Below, piece by piece: positions 8,453-19,209 of a DNA stretch of 64,000 nucleotides. The notes below the pieces were generated by a model. It did not search any database. It was not told the DNA's origin and worked only from the letters and a program-made list of their open reading frames with translations. The DNA comes from Flavobacterium piscisymbiosum (lineage in GTDB: Bacteria > Bacteroidota > Bacteroidia > Flavobacteriales > Flavobacteriaceae). The position numbers and the translations under genes were made by a program. How positions within the stretch are numbered: position 1 is the first letter of the stretch; each line of letters opens with the position of its first letter. The stretch is from assembly GCF_020905295.1 (NCBI RefSeq), contig NZ_JAJJMM010000001.1, positions 5,518,001 through 5,582,000 of the forward strand. Reading direction: 5' to 3'.

Positions 8453-9304
8453 TTATTGATTAGCAACATGATAAGCTATCAATCCATCAATAGGTCTTCT
8501 TAATACATTACCTAATTGAAGTTCGTATTTATCAAATGTTTCTTGTAATTCGTCTTTTAGATAAAAAGCAATAGAACCTACAAAATGAACCGGAACTTCT
8601 TTACAGTTATCAAACTGTTTGATATAGTTCTTTACAAAAGATTTCATCCCTTTAAAGATGATTTTTCTGCAAAACTCAGTGTCTTTGTGCTTAATTAAAA
8701 ACTTAGCAAAAGTTGCTAAATAAGCATTTGGATTTGGTTCTTTGTATAATTTATTTTTGATAAAATCAGGATCTAAATCATATTCTTTTTCAAATTCTAC
8801 TGCCAGTTCTTTAGGCATTTTATTGAAATAATACTTTCTGATTAATTCCTTACCAAAAACATTTCCGCTACAATCATCCATAGCAATATAACCTAATGAT
8901 TGTACTTTTTGATGCAATACTTTTCCATCAAAATAACTGCAGTTAGAGCCTGTTCCTAAGATACTCACGATAGCTTCTTCTCCTTTTGGAGTAGTTGCAT
9001 AAACCGCTGCGTATGTATCTTCATGAACTTCTACAATAGCATTAACAAAATATTCCTGGAATATTTGCGAAAGCTCTGTTTTCATTCTGTCAGTTCCACA
9101 ACCTGCTCCGTAGAAGAACAAATGTGTGGCATTTTTTTTATTTTGTAAAATATCAAAACGATCATTTAGTCTTTCGATAATTTCAGGACCTTCAAGAATT
9201 TCAGGATTTAATCCTAATGTTTGTGTGGTGAATAATACTTTTCCATTATCATCAATTGCAATCCAATCGGCTTTAGTAGATCCACTATCAACTATTAATT
9301 TCAT
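8453..9304 (-). CDS. N-acetylglucosamine kinase-like BadF/BadG/BcrA ATPase
   Basis: The protein is a sugar kinase of the actin/hexokinase fold. The N-terminus has the phosphate-1 loop DSGSTKADWIAID, the middle has SILGTGSNCSYF (phosphate-2 like), and VHFVGSIAFYLKDEL near the C-terminus is the adenosine motif. The 283-residue length fits the N-acetylglucosamine kinases of Bacteroidota that phosphorylate GlcNAc released from cell wall or chitin. Substrate specificity is inferred from family resemblance only. It forms a two-gene unit with mgsA downstream. A hairpin at 9388-9419 separates it from gap. Confidence 0.85.
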   Translation of the reverse strand: MKLIVDSGSTKADWIAIDDNGKVLFTTQTLGLNPEILEGPEIIERLNDRFDILQNKKNATHLFFYGAGCGTDRMKTELSQIFQEYFVNAIVEVHEDTYAAVYATTPKGEEAIVSILGTGSNCSYFDGKVLHQKVQSLGYIAMDDCSGNVFGKELIRKYYFNKMPKELAVEFEKEYDLDPDFIKNKLYKEPNPNAYLATFAKFLIKHKDTEFCRKIIFKGMKSFVKNYIKQFDNCKEVPVHFVGSIAFYLKDELQETFDKYELQLGNVLRRPIDGLIAYHVANQ

Positions 9305-9387
9305 TTTATTTAGTTTTTGGATTAGTTTTTCTTTAGCTAAATAAAAAGTGTTTTTTTTACATTAATTAAAGAAGTAACAAAATAAGA

Positions 9388-9419
9388 AAAATCCCGTTAC
9401 TTTGAAATAACGGGATTTT
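9388..9419 (-). terminator. Rho-independent terminator after gap
   Basis: A perfect 12-bp stem (9388-9399 with 9408-9419, core TCCCGTTA) has an 8-base loop and A/T tracts on both sides. It lies 17 bases beyond the gap stop on the minus strand and separates the pfkA-gap unit from the kinase-mgsA unit. Confidence 0.85.
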
Positions 9420-9435
9420 ACAAAAATATATAATA

Positions 9436-10464
<1,029 letters not shown>

Positions 10465-10528
10465 TTATTACACTAATTTAAAGTCTAATTTCCTCACAAT
10501 AAACTTCTTTCCTTTTTAAACTTTTATT

Positions 10529-11515
10529 TTATGTTGACATGATATCAGATACTCTCAACAATTCTCTATCAATTTCAGACTTACCTTTAATTGCTTGTTC
10601 AAGAGGTGTCAGGGCAACTTTATCTGCCTGAAGACCTACCATGTAATTTGATTTTCCTTCGATTAAAGACTCTACTGCTTTTACACCTAAACGGCTTGCA
10701 AGAACACGGTCGAAACAAGATGGAGAACCACCACGCTGCATATGCCCTAAAACGGATACTCTTACATCATACTCAGGCAAATTAGCTTCAACGTAATCTT
10801 TTAATTCGAATACGTTTTTACCAATTTTATCACCTTCAGCAATAACTACTATACTTGATGATTTTCCTGAAGCTTTACTTTTTTGAAGAGAGTCTAGTAA
10901 TCTGTCTAAACCTAAATCTTCTTCAGGAATAAGGATTTCTTCGGCACCTGCTCCAATACCTGCATTAAGAGCAATGTGACCTGCATCTCTACCCATAACC
11001 TCTACAAAAAACAGACGGTTATGAGAACTTGCTGTATCTCTAATTTTATCAATACAATCTACAACAGTATTTAAGGCAGTATCATAACCTAATGTATGGC
11101 TTGTACCAAAAATATCATTATCAATTGTACCCGGAATTCCCATTACAGGAAAACCATATTCTGAATTGAAAATTAATCCTCCGGTAAAACTTCCGTCACC
11201 ACCTATTACAACAAGAGCATCAACTCCGGCTTTCAATAGATTTTCGTGGGCTTTTTTTCTACCTTCCGGTGTTCTAAACTCAACTGAACGAGCTGATTTC
11301 AGGATCGTTCCGCCTTTGTTTACAATATTATTTACGCTACGAGGTCCCATTTCTTTGAAATCTCCTTCGATCATTCCCTGATACCCTCTATAAATTCCTA
11401 TGCATTCTATATTATGATAAGCACATGTTCGAACAACTGATCGTATTGCAGCATTCATTCCTGGTGAGTCTCCTCCCGAAGTAAGAACACCAACTTTTTT
11501 TATTGTTTTTGGCAT
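10529..11515 (-). CDS. pfkA: ATP-dependent 6-phosphofructokinase
   Basis: PfkA phosphorylates fructose 6-phosphate to fructose 1,6-bisphosphate. The 328-residue sequence shows GVLTSGGDSPGMNAAIR (nucleotide binding), VIGGDGSFTGG, the catalytic PGTIDNDI, EVMGRDAGHIALNAG (effector and substrate region) and LGHMQRGGSP. The glycine in GGDGS at the diphosphate site fits an ATP-dependent rather than a pyrophosphate enzyme. It is the first gene of the minus-strand glycolytic block, with gap downstream. Confidence 0.96.
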   Translation of the reverse strand: MPKTIKKVGVLTSGGDSPGMNAAIRSVVRTCAYHNIECIGIYRGYQGMIEGDFKEMGPRSVNNIVNKGGTILKSARSVEFRTPEGRKKAHENLLKAGVDALVVIGGDGSFTGGLIFNSEYGFPVMGIPGTIDNDIFGTSHTLGYDTALNTVVDCIDKIRDTASSHNRLFFVEVMGRDAGHIALNAGIGAGAEEILIPEEDLGLDRLLDSLQKSKASGKSSSIVVIAEGDKIGKNVFELKDYVEANLPEYDVRVSVLGHMQRGGSPSCFDRVLASRLGVKAVESLIEGKSNYMVGLQADKVALTPLEQAIKGKSEIDRELLRVSDIMST

Positions 11516-11824
11516 TATTTAAGTATTAAAGTGTAAAATTAGCAAACATTCAGCACTTTTCAGGTGATGTTTATCATTAATTAATAAAATTTGTTAAATT
11601 CAAACGTTTTCGTTAATAAGTTTTTCGATAGTAAAAATTTCATTTAAAATAATAAAAGGCACCTATTTTAATTAAATCTTTAAAATTAACAATACATAAA
11701 TGAAGTGTTATAAAAATTCGACATCATTTTATATTTGTAAGAAAATAAATCAGCGCCTAATTTACCATAAAAAAACCATTCGCGGCGACGAATGGTTTCT
11801 TTTAAGATTATTTTTAACAATTAA
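11516..11824. other. Intergenic region between pfkA and tamB
   Basis: About 309 bases without a credible gene. The pfkA promoter must lie in its left part (around 11520-11600), but no perfect TAnnTTTG was found on the minus strand (TAATTTTA is the closest). The right end holds the tamB terminator at 11773-11798. Confidence 0.6.
11773..11798 (-). terminator. Rho-independent terminator after tamB
   Basis: A 10-bp stem (11773-11782 with 11789-11798, core CCATTCG/CGAATGG) has a 6-base GC-rich loop. On the minus strand it is followed by a run of U. It lies about 27 bases past the tamB stop. Confidence 0.8.
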
Positions 11825-14800
11825 TTAAAAATCGTTGTCAGGAATCAGTCCTTCACTATTATTTTTAGGCTGCGGTTGTTTCTCCTCTTCTTTTTTATCG
11901 GATTTCTTTTTATCCTTTTCAGCATCTTTTTTATTAGAAAACTTAACAAAATCCGGATTCAAATAAGAGTCCTGCAAATCATCTGATGAACTTTTTATTG
12001 ATCTTTCGAGTTTATGGTTTTTAAATAATTTATTGACCAGTTCGCTAAAAGTATCAAAATCTACTTCATACGAAATACCAACTCCTTGTGTATATCCAAT
12101 TCCTTGTCCTATATAATTGATATCATTTTCTTTATTGAATAAACGAAGATTCATAGATCCGTCTTCATTCACGCGGTATAATATTTCGATATCACCCACA
12201 ATAGCCGATTCGTTTACACCGCCTATAGGAACTCCTAATTTTCCGTTTATTGTAATTCTTTCGTTTACCTGAGACGTTATATTGGCCACAAACTGACCAT
12301 CGGCTTCCTGACCAATTCGTTTATCTGCTGATATAAAATTCAAATCGATATTGATCTTATCATTGTCTGATTTAATAATCCCGCCTAATAAACTTGCAGC
12401 GGTTTCAGCAAATGTTCCTGATAAATCACTTTGATTAAATCCGTCCGGACTCATAAATGATCCTGTCGAAAGTAAATACAAAGCCTGTGTCTGGCGAACG
12501 TCTTTATCATCTAACTTATACTGTATCTCTGATTTCAAAACATTACTTACTGATGGAAACTGAATGTCAAAATTAGGTTCAGGACTTGTTAAATCTCCTC
12601 TTAAACCAATGACAACTTCTACCGGTACTTTTTTATTGAAAGATGAGTTATCTAATAATACAGCCGGATTCGCAGATGTTTTATAAACTGCTTCAAGATT
12701 CAGCTGGGCTTTCATAGGATTTCCTTCCCATATAATAGACCCCCCTTTTTTGACCGCGAATTTTTTATCTATTAAACCTCCGTATTTAAAATTATAAGTT
12801 CCTTCGTATGCCTGGAAATCTCCCCACATATTAAATTTACCCAATGTATTAATCTTAAATAATAAAGATCCGTATCCTTTTCCTTTCATACCGTGACCGG
12901 AATTTCTGTCCAGAATTACTTCTACTTCGGCATCCGGGGTAATATCAAAATCAAATTCTAACTCAAGACCATTGTAGTTTCTCGTTTTTTCGACAATACC
13001 ATTGGCTAGGTTGTATTTTTCTTTTGGCGTTACAAAATGTATCCAGCTGCTTTCTCCAACACTTTGCGCGTTGTTTATAGGAATCTTCACTTCTGTTCCT
13101 TTTTCGGACTTAGCATCTACTTTTATAAAGAGATTTTCTGTTGGTCCTTTGATACTTGCTGTACCGTTTATAAAAGCTGTACCAAAATAAGCGGCATCTT
13201 CACTATCTTTTGTATCAAGCGCCAGTAGTCGTTTTGAGGTTATGGTAAGATCCAGTTTCCAGTCACCAAAATTATGATGTTCGATACTTCCGTTCAGCAA
13301 TCCTTTGGTGCCGTACTTGGTATCTGTTAACTGATTGTTTCTGAATAAGAATTTTTCATCTGTTAAGTCGATAACTGTTCGGTCGCTCAATTCGTAATCG
13401 GTGTTAAGATACGGAACTGTCATTCCGGCTTTTTCTACGTAAAGCCTTCCGTTTATCTCCGGTTTTTTAAGATTCCCAACAACTGCAGCATTTCCTGAAA
13501 CAGATCCTCTTACGTTCGATAAAACATCTCCTCCCACTGTACCTAAAGTCGCCAGATTAAATCCTTCGAGTTTTAAATTCAGATCCAGGAAAGTCTCTTT
13601 GTTTTCGATTGCAAAAGTTCCGTTGGCCCTAAACGATTCTGTAAATCCATTTTGAATGGATGAATTTATGGTAAACTTCTTGAAACTTTCGTCTCCCGAA
13701 ATATCGAATTTTAAAGTCCCCAGATCTACTTTATTCAAATTAAGATGGTCTATAGAAATGGCCGCCGTGGGCTGATACACATTCTTATTTTGTTTATAAT
13801 TAATGTTACCATTCAAATTACCATTAAATACAAATTTGGATGTTAATGGCGTAATTTTATTAATATCAACATCTTCAAAATTCAGGACGAGATCTTTATA
13901 ATCGTTTCCTTTGATGACTCCGTTTAAATCAATTTTCTGATTTTCGTGCGATAAAATGATATTATCAATGGTAAAGTTTTTAAAAAACTGATCAAATACA
14001 ATCTGATTATCCTCGTCGTCGTTTTCGTTTAAATACCATAAATAGTCTTTAAACTTCATCTCGGATTTCTTAATACCTACTATATTATTTTTGTTTTTAT
14101 CGATAGTGTGATACAAATCCAGATTAAAATAATCTTCTCCTTTTGATCCGCCTTTAAATTCAGATCGAACAAAAAGGGTATCTTTTGCCGTAACGTTGAT
14201 TAAACTAAAATCACGTACTTTATAATAAGGCGTTTTTATACTGTCCAGCTCTACATAAGCATTGTAAAGCGCATTTTTATTATCAATATTAATACGGATA
14301 TTATCGAAGGTGTTTTTTGCAGCAGTAATTTTCTGTGACTTAAACCTAAATTTAAATTCCTGTAAATCAGAATCTATTTTTCCACGTACGACAGTACTTG
14401 AATCTATATTAATTTCCGGATACAGCATTTCGACCACTTTATCATAGACATGAAAGTTGAAACGTAAAAACTGTCCTTTTTTTACTTTATAAGGTTTGTA
14501 ATTGGTATATAAGCTACCTACCGAATTCATCACCAGTTTATCTAATTGCCCAAACTGAAATTTACCTACGATCTCCCCTTTTACCACATCATCTGAAGTA
14601 ATGGTTATGGTACGCAATTTATCGGCGTCGAAATTTGAACTTACCGTTACTTCATCAAAAGTATAAGTTGCTTTAGGATTTTGATAAACGGCATCTCTAA
14701 TCGAAACGGTTCCCTGAAGATTTTCTATCGAATTTCCTGTTACTTCAACTACGGCATCTCCGCGGAAATTGGAAATAGAATCATTTAGGAATTTTAGTTT

Positions 14801-16312
14801 TCGAAGATCAGCATTCTCTACATTAATATGAAAATCATATTTGCTTTCGCGCTTGCTTAAATCTACCAATCCATCAAAAGTTAAACTCAAATTAGGATCA
14901 TTTACAGATAATTCTCCTTTATAATATGGCAATTTGAAATTACCATTTACAACGATATTATTATAGGTATACTTATTATAATCTAATTTGGATATATCTC
15001 CTTTTACAATAGTGTTCAGGTATTTTTCTGTAAAACCAACTCCGTCAACGTCCAGATTTAAAGTTGTTTTACCAATATCTTTTCTATTCAGTAAAGCCCC
15101 CACATTAAAATTATCCAAAATAATATTTCCCGAATAAGATGCTTTATCAATAAAATCGATGTTATTCATGTGTAAATCTGCCTGACCGTTACCCAGATCT
15201 GTAACCATTTTAAAGTTGGCTTCTAATGCCGTTGTCGAAACTTTTGCTTTACCAACGATATTAAATTTCCCCAATCTTTTAAGCTCTTTAGGAAGCTTTT
15301 TACCCAAAATACCCGGCAATATCACGACTAAATTATCATAACTGGAAACCAATTTATCAAATTTACCATCCATGGCAAATTTTTGAGCTTTGGTACCCAA
15401 AAGGTTTTTAAAATTTATGTTTCCGTTAATTTTAGAACCATTGGTATCACTTAAATTAAGATGTCTTAAATTAAGATCGTTTAAAGTTCCTTTAATTTTA
15501 GTTTTTATTTTAAAATGCTGATTTTTACCCAATCCGTCAAAAAAATAACGAATATCGTTTGAAGCAATCGAAGCGGAATCCAGTGCAACATCAAATTTTA
15601 CTTTATCTGTAAATTGAAGAAAATCTCCCACTTTATAATTTAAGATCGCTTGTCCGTAAATCGAGGTTCTTTTGGTTTTTATAGCCAGATTTTCAACTTT
15701 AATCTGCTTTTTTGTATAACTGAATTTACCTGCAAAGTTAGACACATATAAACCACGGTGATCTAAAAAAGAAAACCGATGAATATTAGTGTTTACATCG
15801 GGACCGTATAATTTAAAATCGCTGATATAGGCATTTAGTTTTTTAAAATCAAGAAATACCGGTGTCGTTTTATTTTCATCAATAACAGAAAAAGCACCTT
15901 TTGAGATGTATGCATTTTTGGCTGTCAGCAAAAAGTGTTTACTCGATTTGGCTCTTTCAGGACTTGTTTCAAACAATTTAATAAACTTATTTATATTGTT
16001 TTCGTCCTCGTTTTTATAGGTTTTCAGATTAAAAACTAATCCTGTCAAGCGCAGATCGCCAAAAATCAAATCACCATCTAACAATCTTTTGATACTTAAA
16101 ATATCAGTTGTAATAATATCTGAATAGATTAAAGTTTTCTTGTGATGATCACGAATCAAGACGTTCTTGAGTTTTACTCCACCAAAAATATTGATCGCAA
16201 CTCTGTCTACTGTAATATCGGTTTTAAAATCAGTGTTTAGAGATTCTGTAACGTATTTGGCAATTTTTGTCTGAACGATAGGTAAAGCCAAGGTGATAGC
16301 GAGTACTAACAA
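11825..16312 (-). CDS. tamB: TamB-like translocation and assembly module protein (DUF490)
   Basis: This very long protein (1495 residues from the TTG at 16312) is made almost entirely of repeating beta-strand blocks. It ends in a DUF490/TamB domain (ALYLLSTGSFMSPDG, then GISYEVDFDTFSELVNKLFK) and a charged K/D/E tail. TamB-type proteins bridge inner and outer membranes and help barrel assembly or phospholipid transport. The hydrophobic anchor LILLLLVLAITLALPI straddles the first canonical start. The frame stays open 26 codons further upstream (to 16390, including a basic KKVKKII stretch) but contains no ATG, GTG or TTG there. A non-canonical start such as ATA at 16376-16378 is possible. It is divergent from tsaD. 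Confidence 0.85.
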   Translation of the reverse strand: MLVLAITLALPIVQTKIAKYVTESLNTDFKTDITVDRVAINIFGGVKLKNVLIRDHHKKTLIYSDIITTDILSIKRLLDGDLIFGDLRLTGLVFNLKTYKNEDENNINKFIKLFETSPERAKSSKHFLLTAKNAYISKGAFSVIDENKTTPVFLDFKKLNAYISDFKLYGPDVNTNIHRFSFLDHRGLYVSNFAGKFSYTKKQIKVENLAIKTKRTSIYGQAILNYKVGDFLQFTDKVKFDVALDSASIASNDIRYFFDGLGKNQHFKIKTKIKGTLNDLNLRHLNLSDTNGSKINGNINFKNLLGTKAQKFAMDGKFDKLVSSYDNLVVILPGILGKKLPKELKRLGKFNIVGKAKVSTTALEANFKMVTDLGNGQADLHMNNIDFIDKASYSGNIILDNFNVGALLNRKDIGKTTLNLDVDGVGFTEKYLNTIVKGDISKLDYNKYTYNNIVVNGNFKLPYYKGELSVNDPNLSLTFDGLVDLSKRESKYDFHINVENADLRKLKFLNDSISNFRGDAVVEVTGNSIENLQGTVSIRDAVYQNPKATYTFDEVTVSSNFDADKLRTITITSDDVVKGEIVGKFQFGQLDKLVMNSVGSLYTNYKPYKVKKGQFLRFNFHVYDKVVEMLYPEINIDSSTVVRGKIDSDLQEFKFRFKSQKITAAKNTFDNIRINIDNKNALYNAYVELDSIKTPYYKVRDFSLINVTAKDTLFVRSEFKGGSKGEDYFNLDLYHTIDKNKNNIVGIKKSEMKFKDYLWYLNENDDEDNQIVFDQFFKNFTIDNIILSHENQKIDLNGVIKGNDYKDLVLNFEDVDINKITPLTSKFVFNGNLNGNINYKQNKNVYQPTAAISIDHLNLNKVDLGTLKFDISGDESFKKFTINSSIQNGFTESFRANGTFAIENKETFLDLNLKLEGFNLATLGTVGGDVLSNVRGSVSGNAAVVGNLKKPEINGRLYVEKAGMTVPYLNTDYELSDRTVIDLTDEKFLFRNNQLTDTKYGTKGLLNGSIEHHNFGDWKLDLTITSKRLLALDTKDSEDAAYFGTAFINGTASIKGPTENLFIKVDAKSEKGTEVKIPINNAQSVGESSWIHFVTPKEKYNLANGIVEKTRNYNGLELEFDFDITPDAEVEVILDRNSGHGMKGKGYGSLLFKINTLGKFNMWGDFQAYEGTYNFKYGGLIDKKFAVKKGGSIIWEGNPMKAQLNLEAVYKTSANPAVLLDNSSFNKKVPVEVVIGLRGDLTSPEPNFDIQFPSVSNVLKSEIQYKLDDKDVRQTQALYLLSTGSFMSPDGFNQSDLSGTFAETAASLLGGIIKSDNDKINIDLNFISADKRIGQEADGQFVANITSQVNERITINGKLGVPIGGVNESAIVGDIEILYRVNEDGSMNLRLFNKENDINYIGQGIGYTQGVGISYEVDFDTFSELVNKLFKNHKLERSIKSSSDDLQDSYLNPDFVKFSNKKDAEKDKKKSDKKEEEKQPQPKNNSEGLIPDNDF

Positions 16313-16519
16313 AAGTAAAATTAACCCAATTAGGGTTCGTGATATTATTTTCTTTACTTTTTTGATAGCTGCTTTTATTTTAGTTTTCTTTTAAATTTAT
16401 TTTGAACAGGCAAAGAACGGCTGTTTTTGATAAAAATTCTTTAATTTTGGCTTCTCCTTATAATAAAAGAAAATCAAATATTTGATTTGTCAAATATAAT
16501 TCAAAATTCGTGCCTTTAT

Positions 16520-17542
16520 ATGCAAAATTCAGAGGTTTTTATTCTTGCCATCGAAAGTTCATGCGATGATACTGCTGCCGCGGTTTTACATAACGACAAA
16601 GTACTCTCAAATGTTGTGGCCAATCAGTTAATTCACAACCAATATGGTGGTGTTGTTCCCGAATTGGCTTCGAGAGCACATCAGCAAAATATTGTTCCTG
16701 TAATTGATGCAGCGCTCCGCAAAGCAAATGTACAAAAAGATCAACTAACTGCCATTGCTTTTACGCAGGGTCCGGGCTTGATGGGTTCTTTGCTTGTGGG
16801 AAGTTCTTTCAGCAAATCATTATCATTGGCATTAAAGATTCCTTTGATTGCTGTAAATCACATGCATGCGCATATTTTAGCTCATTTTATTGATGAAGAA
16901 GGTTTTGATAAACCTGAGTTTCCGTTTCTTGCCTTGACCATTAGCGGTGGTCATACTCAAATCGTGAAGGTAAACGGCTTTTTTGATATGGAAATCATTG
17001 GCGAAACCACTGATGACGCAGTTGGAGAAGCTTTTGACAAGAGCGCCAAAATTCTTGGACTTCCCTACCCTGGCGGCCCCTTGATCGATAAATATGCCAA
17101 AGAAGGAAACCCGAAAGCATTTGCGTTTACCAAACCAAAAGTTCCGGGATTAGATTTTAGTTTCTCAGGATTAAAAACGGCAATTTTATATTTTATCCAA
17201 AAGGAAAAACTTAAAAACCCAAATTTCATCGAAGAAAACCTGAATGATATTTGTGCCTCTATACAATATACGATCATCGAAATTTTGATGGATAAATTGA
17301 AATTGGCAGTCAAAGAAACCGGAATTACACAAATTGCCATTGGCGGAGGAGTTTCGGCAAATTCAGGCATTAGAACCCGATTAAAAGAAAGTGAAGGAAA
17401 ATACGGTTGGAAAACCTTTGTTCCTAAATTTGAATACACAACCGATAACGCTGCAATGATAGGAATTGTAGGATATCAAAAATATTTATCAAGTCGTTTC
17501 GAAACTTCAGCAGTAGTTTCGAAAGCGCGAATTCAATTTTAA
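16520..17542 (+). CDS. tsaD: tRNA N6-adenosine threonylcarbamoyltransferase TsaD
   Basis: TsaD transfers the threonylcarbamoyl group to A37 of ANN-reading tRNAs. The ATG at 16520 is chosen because MQNSEVFILAIESSCDDTA is the normal family N-terminus; a TTG 33 bases upstream is less likely. Motifs include the metal-binding NHMHAHILAHF, TISGGHTQIV, ETTDDAVGEAFDK, PYPGGPLIDK and IGGGVSANSGIR, so the protein is complete at 340 residues. The rsmE gene follows two bases after its stop and is surely co-transcribed. Confidence 0.97.
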   Translation: MQNSEVFILAIESSCDDTAAAVLHNDKVLSNVVANQLIHNQYGGVVPELASRAHQQNIVPVIDAALRKANVQKDQLTAIAFTQGPGLMGSLLVGSSFSKSLSLALKIPLIAVNHMHAHILAHFIDEEGFDKPEFPFLALTISGGHTQIVKVNGFFDMEIIGETTDDAVGEAFDKSAKILGLPYPGGPLIDKYAKEGNPKAFAFTKPKVPGLDFSFSGLKTAILYFIQKEKLKNPNFIEENLNDICASIQYTIIEILMDKLKLAVKETGITQIAIGGGVSANSGIRTRLKESEGKYGWKTFVPKFEYTTDNAAMIGIVGYQKYLSSRFETSAVVSKARIQF

Positions 17543-17544
17543 TT

Positions 17545-18258
17545 ATGCAATTATTTTACAATCCGGATATTGACGAAACCACTGAAAGTTTTTCTTTTGA
17601 TAAGGAAGAAAGCCGACATATTATAAAGGTTTTACGCAAGAAAGATTCCGATATTTTACATGTTACAAATGGTTTTGGTTTATTGTTTGAAACCCAAATT
17701 ACATTGGCTTCTGACAATAAATGTATCGTTCAGGTACTTTCGATAAAAAAAACCGACGAACCTAAATTCCGTTTGCATCTTGCCGTTGCCCCAACCAAAA
17801 TGAACGATCGTTTTGAATGGTTTCTGGAAAAAGCTACCGAAATTGGAATTCAGGAAATCACACCAATTATTTGTGACCGCTCTGAGCGAAAAGTAATTAA
17901 TTTAGAGCGTTTTGAAAAGATTATTCTTTCAGCAATGAAGCAATCTAACGAAACGTATTTGCCTAAATTAAACGATGCTATTTCGTTTAAGGAATTCATT
18001 AAACAAAAAAATGAAGGTTTGCAGTTGATAGCCCATTGCGAGGAAACGGATAAAAAATCATTAAAAGATATATTAAAACCAAATGAAAGCGTTACGATGC
18101 TTATTGGTCCTGAAGGTGATTTTTCTGAAAAGGAGATTGCATTGGCTTTAGAGAATGATTATCAACCGGTTACTTTAGGAAATACGCGTTTAAGAACCGA
18201 AACTGCGGCAATTGTTGCTTGTCATAGCGTTGTTTTTTTTAATGAAAGTTCTAATTGA
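17545..18258 (+). CDS. rsmE: 16S rRNA (uracil(1498)-N(3))-methyltransferase RsmE
   Basis: This 237-residue SPOUT methyltransferase acts on U1498 of 16S rRNA. The N-terminal PUA-like part has SRHIIKVLRKKDSD. The C-terminal knot carries EKATEIGIQEITP, MLIGPEGDFSEKEI and LGNTRLRTETAAI, all diagnostic of RsmE. It directly follows tsaD, giving a translation-quality pair, and an intergenic inverted repeat follows. Confidence 0.96.
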   Translation: MQLFYNPDIDETTESFSFDKEESRHIIKVLRKKDSDILHVTNGFGLLFETQITLASDNKCIVQVLSIKKTDEPKFRLHLAVAPTKMNDRFEWFLEKATEIGIQEITPIICDRSERKVINLERFEKIILSAMKQSNETYLPKLNDAISFKEFIKQKNEGLQLIAHCEETDKKSLKDILKPNESVTMLIGPEGDFSEKEIALALENDYQPVTLGNTRLRTETAAIVACHSVVFFNESSN

Positions 18259-18281
18259 TTAAATTATTAATCATATAGTTT

Positions 18282-18381
18282 TGTCATTTCGACGCAGGAG
18301 AAATCTCCGTTAGAAACTCGACAAAGATTGAAAAATTGGAACGGAGCTACTTGTGGAGATTTCTCCTGCGTCGAAATGACA
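18282..18381. repeat. Perfect 27-bp inverted repeat (dispersed palindromic element)
   Basis: Arms at 18282-18308 and 18355-18381 are exact reverse complements over 27 bases (core CATTTCGACGCAGGAG). They flank a 46-base centre that includes AACTCGACAAAG. The sequence is more GC-rich than its surroundings and non-coding. Elements with a CATTTCGAC...GAGAAATC arm recur between genes in flavobacterial genomes, so this is probably one copy of a dispersed miniature palindromic family. In RNA it would form a very stable stem and could terminate or protect the rsmE transcript. Confidence 0.85.
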
Positions 18382-18429
18382 TAACAGGTCGTATATAAAA
18401 AAAGCAATTACAGATAATTTATAATTATT

Positions 18430-19068
18430 ATGAAAAGAATATTTTACTTATTGTTACTTTTTTCTATTTCTTCATATTCACAAGAAATTGCTTTGCTAAA
18501 ATACAGCGGTGGTGGCGATTGGTACGGAAACCCAACGTCATTACCCAACTTAATTAAGTTTTGTAATGCGAATATCAATACCAGGATAAAAGCAAAACCT
18601 TCGACTGTTGAGCCAAGTAATCCTGATTTGCTTTCGTATCCTTTTGTTCATATGACAGGGCACGGAAATGTGGTTTTTAGCGATGCTGATGTAAGTAACT
18701 TAAGAAATTATCTCACTGGCGGCGGTTTTCTTCATATTGATGATAATTACGGAATGGATCAATACATTCGAAAAGAAATAAAAAAAATATTCCCAAATAA
18801 TAATTTAATCGAAATTCCGGCGAATCATGCCATATTTCAAAAACCATATCCTTTCCCGAACGGATTACCAAAAATTCATGAGCATGACGGAACCCGCGCA
18901 CAAGCTTTTGGAATTTTCGTAGAAAACAAATTAGTATTATTATATACATACGAATGTGATTTGGGCGACGGCTGGGAAGATGCTGAAGTGCATAACGACC
19001 CCATCGCTGTTAGAGAAAAAGCCCTAAAAATGGGCGCCAACATTATCAATTACATTTTTACCAATTAA
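18430..19068 (+). CDS. DUF4159 domain secreted protein
   Basis: The 212-residue protein has a signal peptide (MKRIFYLLLLFSISSYSQ). A single DUF4159 domain follows, recognisable by HMTGHGNVVFSD, LTGGGFLHIDDNYGMDQYI and HDGTRAQAFGIF. The fold resembles a ThuA/class I glutamine amidotransferase-like domain without an obvious catalytic triad. No biochemical role is established for the family. The gene is surrounded by RNA-modification genes that probably do not share its function, and it is flanked by inverted repeats on both sides. Confidence 0.85.
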   Translation: MKRIFYLLLLFSISSYSQEIALLKYSGGGDWYGNPTSLPNLIKFCNANINTRIKAKPSTVEPSNPDLLSYPFVHMTGHGNVVFSDADVSNLRNYLTGGGFLHIDDNYGMDQYIRKEIKKIFPNNNLIEIPANHAIFQKPYPFPNGLPKIHEHDGTRAQAFGIFVENKLVLLYTYECDLGDGWEDAEVHNDPIAVREKALKMGANIINYIFTN

Positions 19069-19085
19069 ACCGATAGAAACGTAAA

Positions 19086-19168
19086 GAATTAAAAATTGAG
19101 AATTAAAAATCCTCATTGCTCTTGCGCTAGCCAGGAGTTTCACATCTTTAATTCTCAATTTTTAATTC
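19086..19168. repeat. Perfect 22-bp inverted repeat followed by tandem AATTCTT units
   Basis: Arms at 19086-19107 and 19147-19168 are exact reverse complements (core AAAAATTGAGAATTAAA). The 39-base centre contains GCTAGC. The sequence from 19169 to 19204 continues as irregular tandem copies of TTAATTCT. It is non-coding, precedes the GTG start of the next gene by about 40 bases, and looks like another dispersed palindromic element. Confidence 0.8.
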
Positions 19169-19209
19169 TCATTTTTAATTTTTAATTCTTAATTCTTAAT
19201 TCTTATAAA

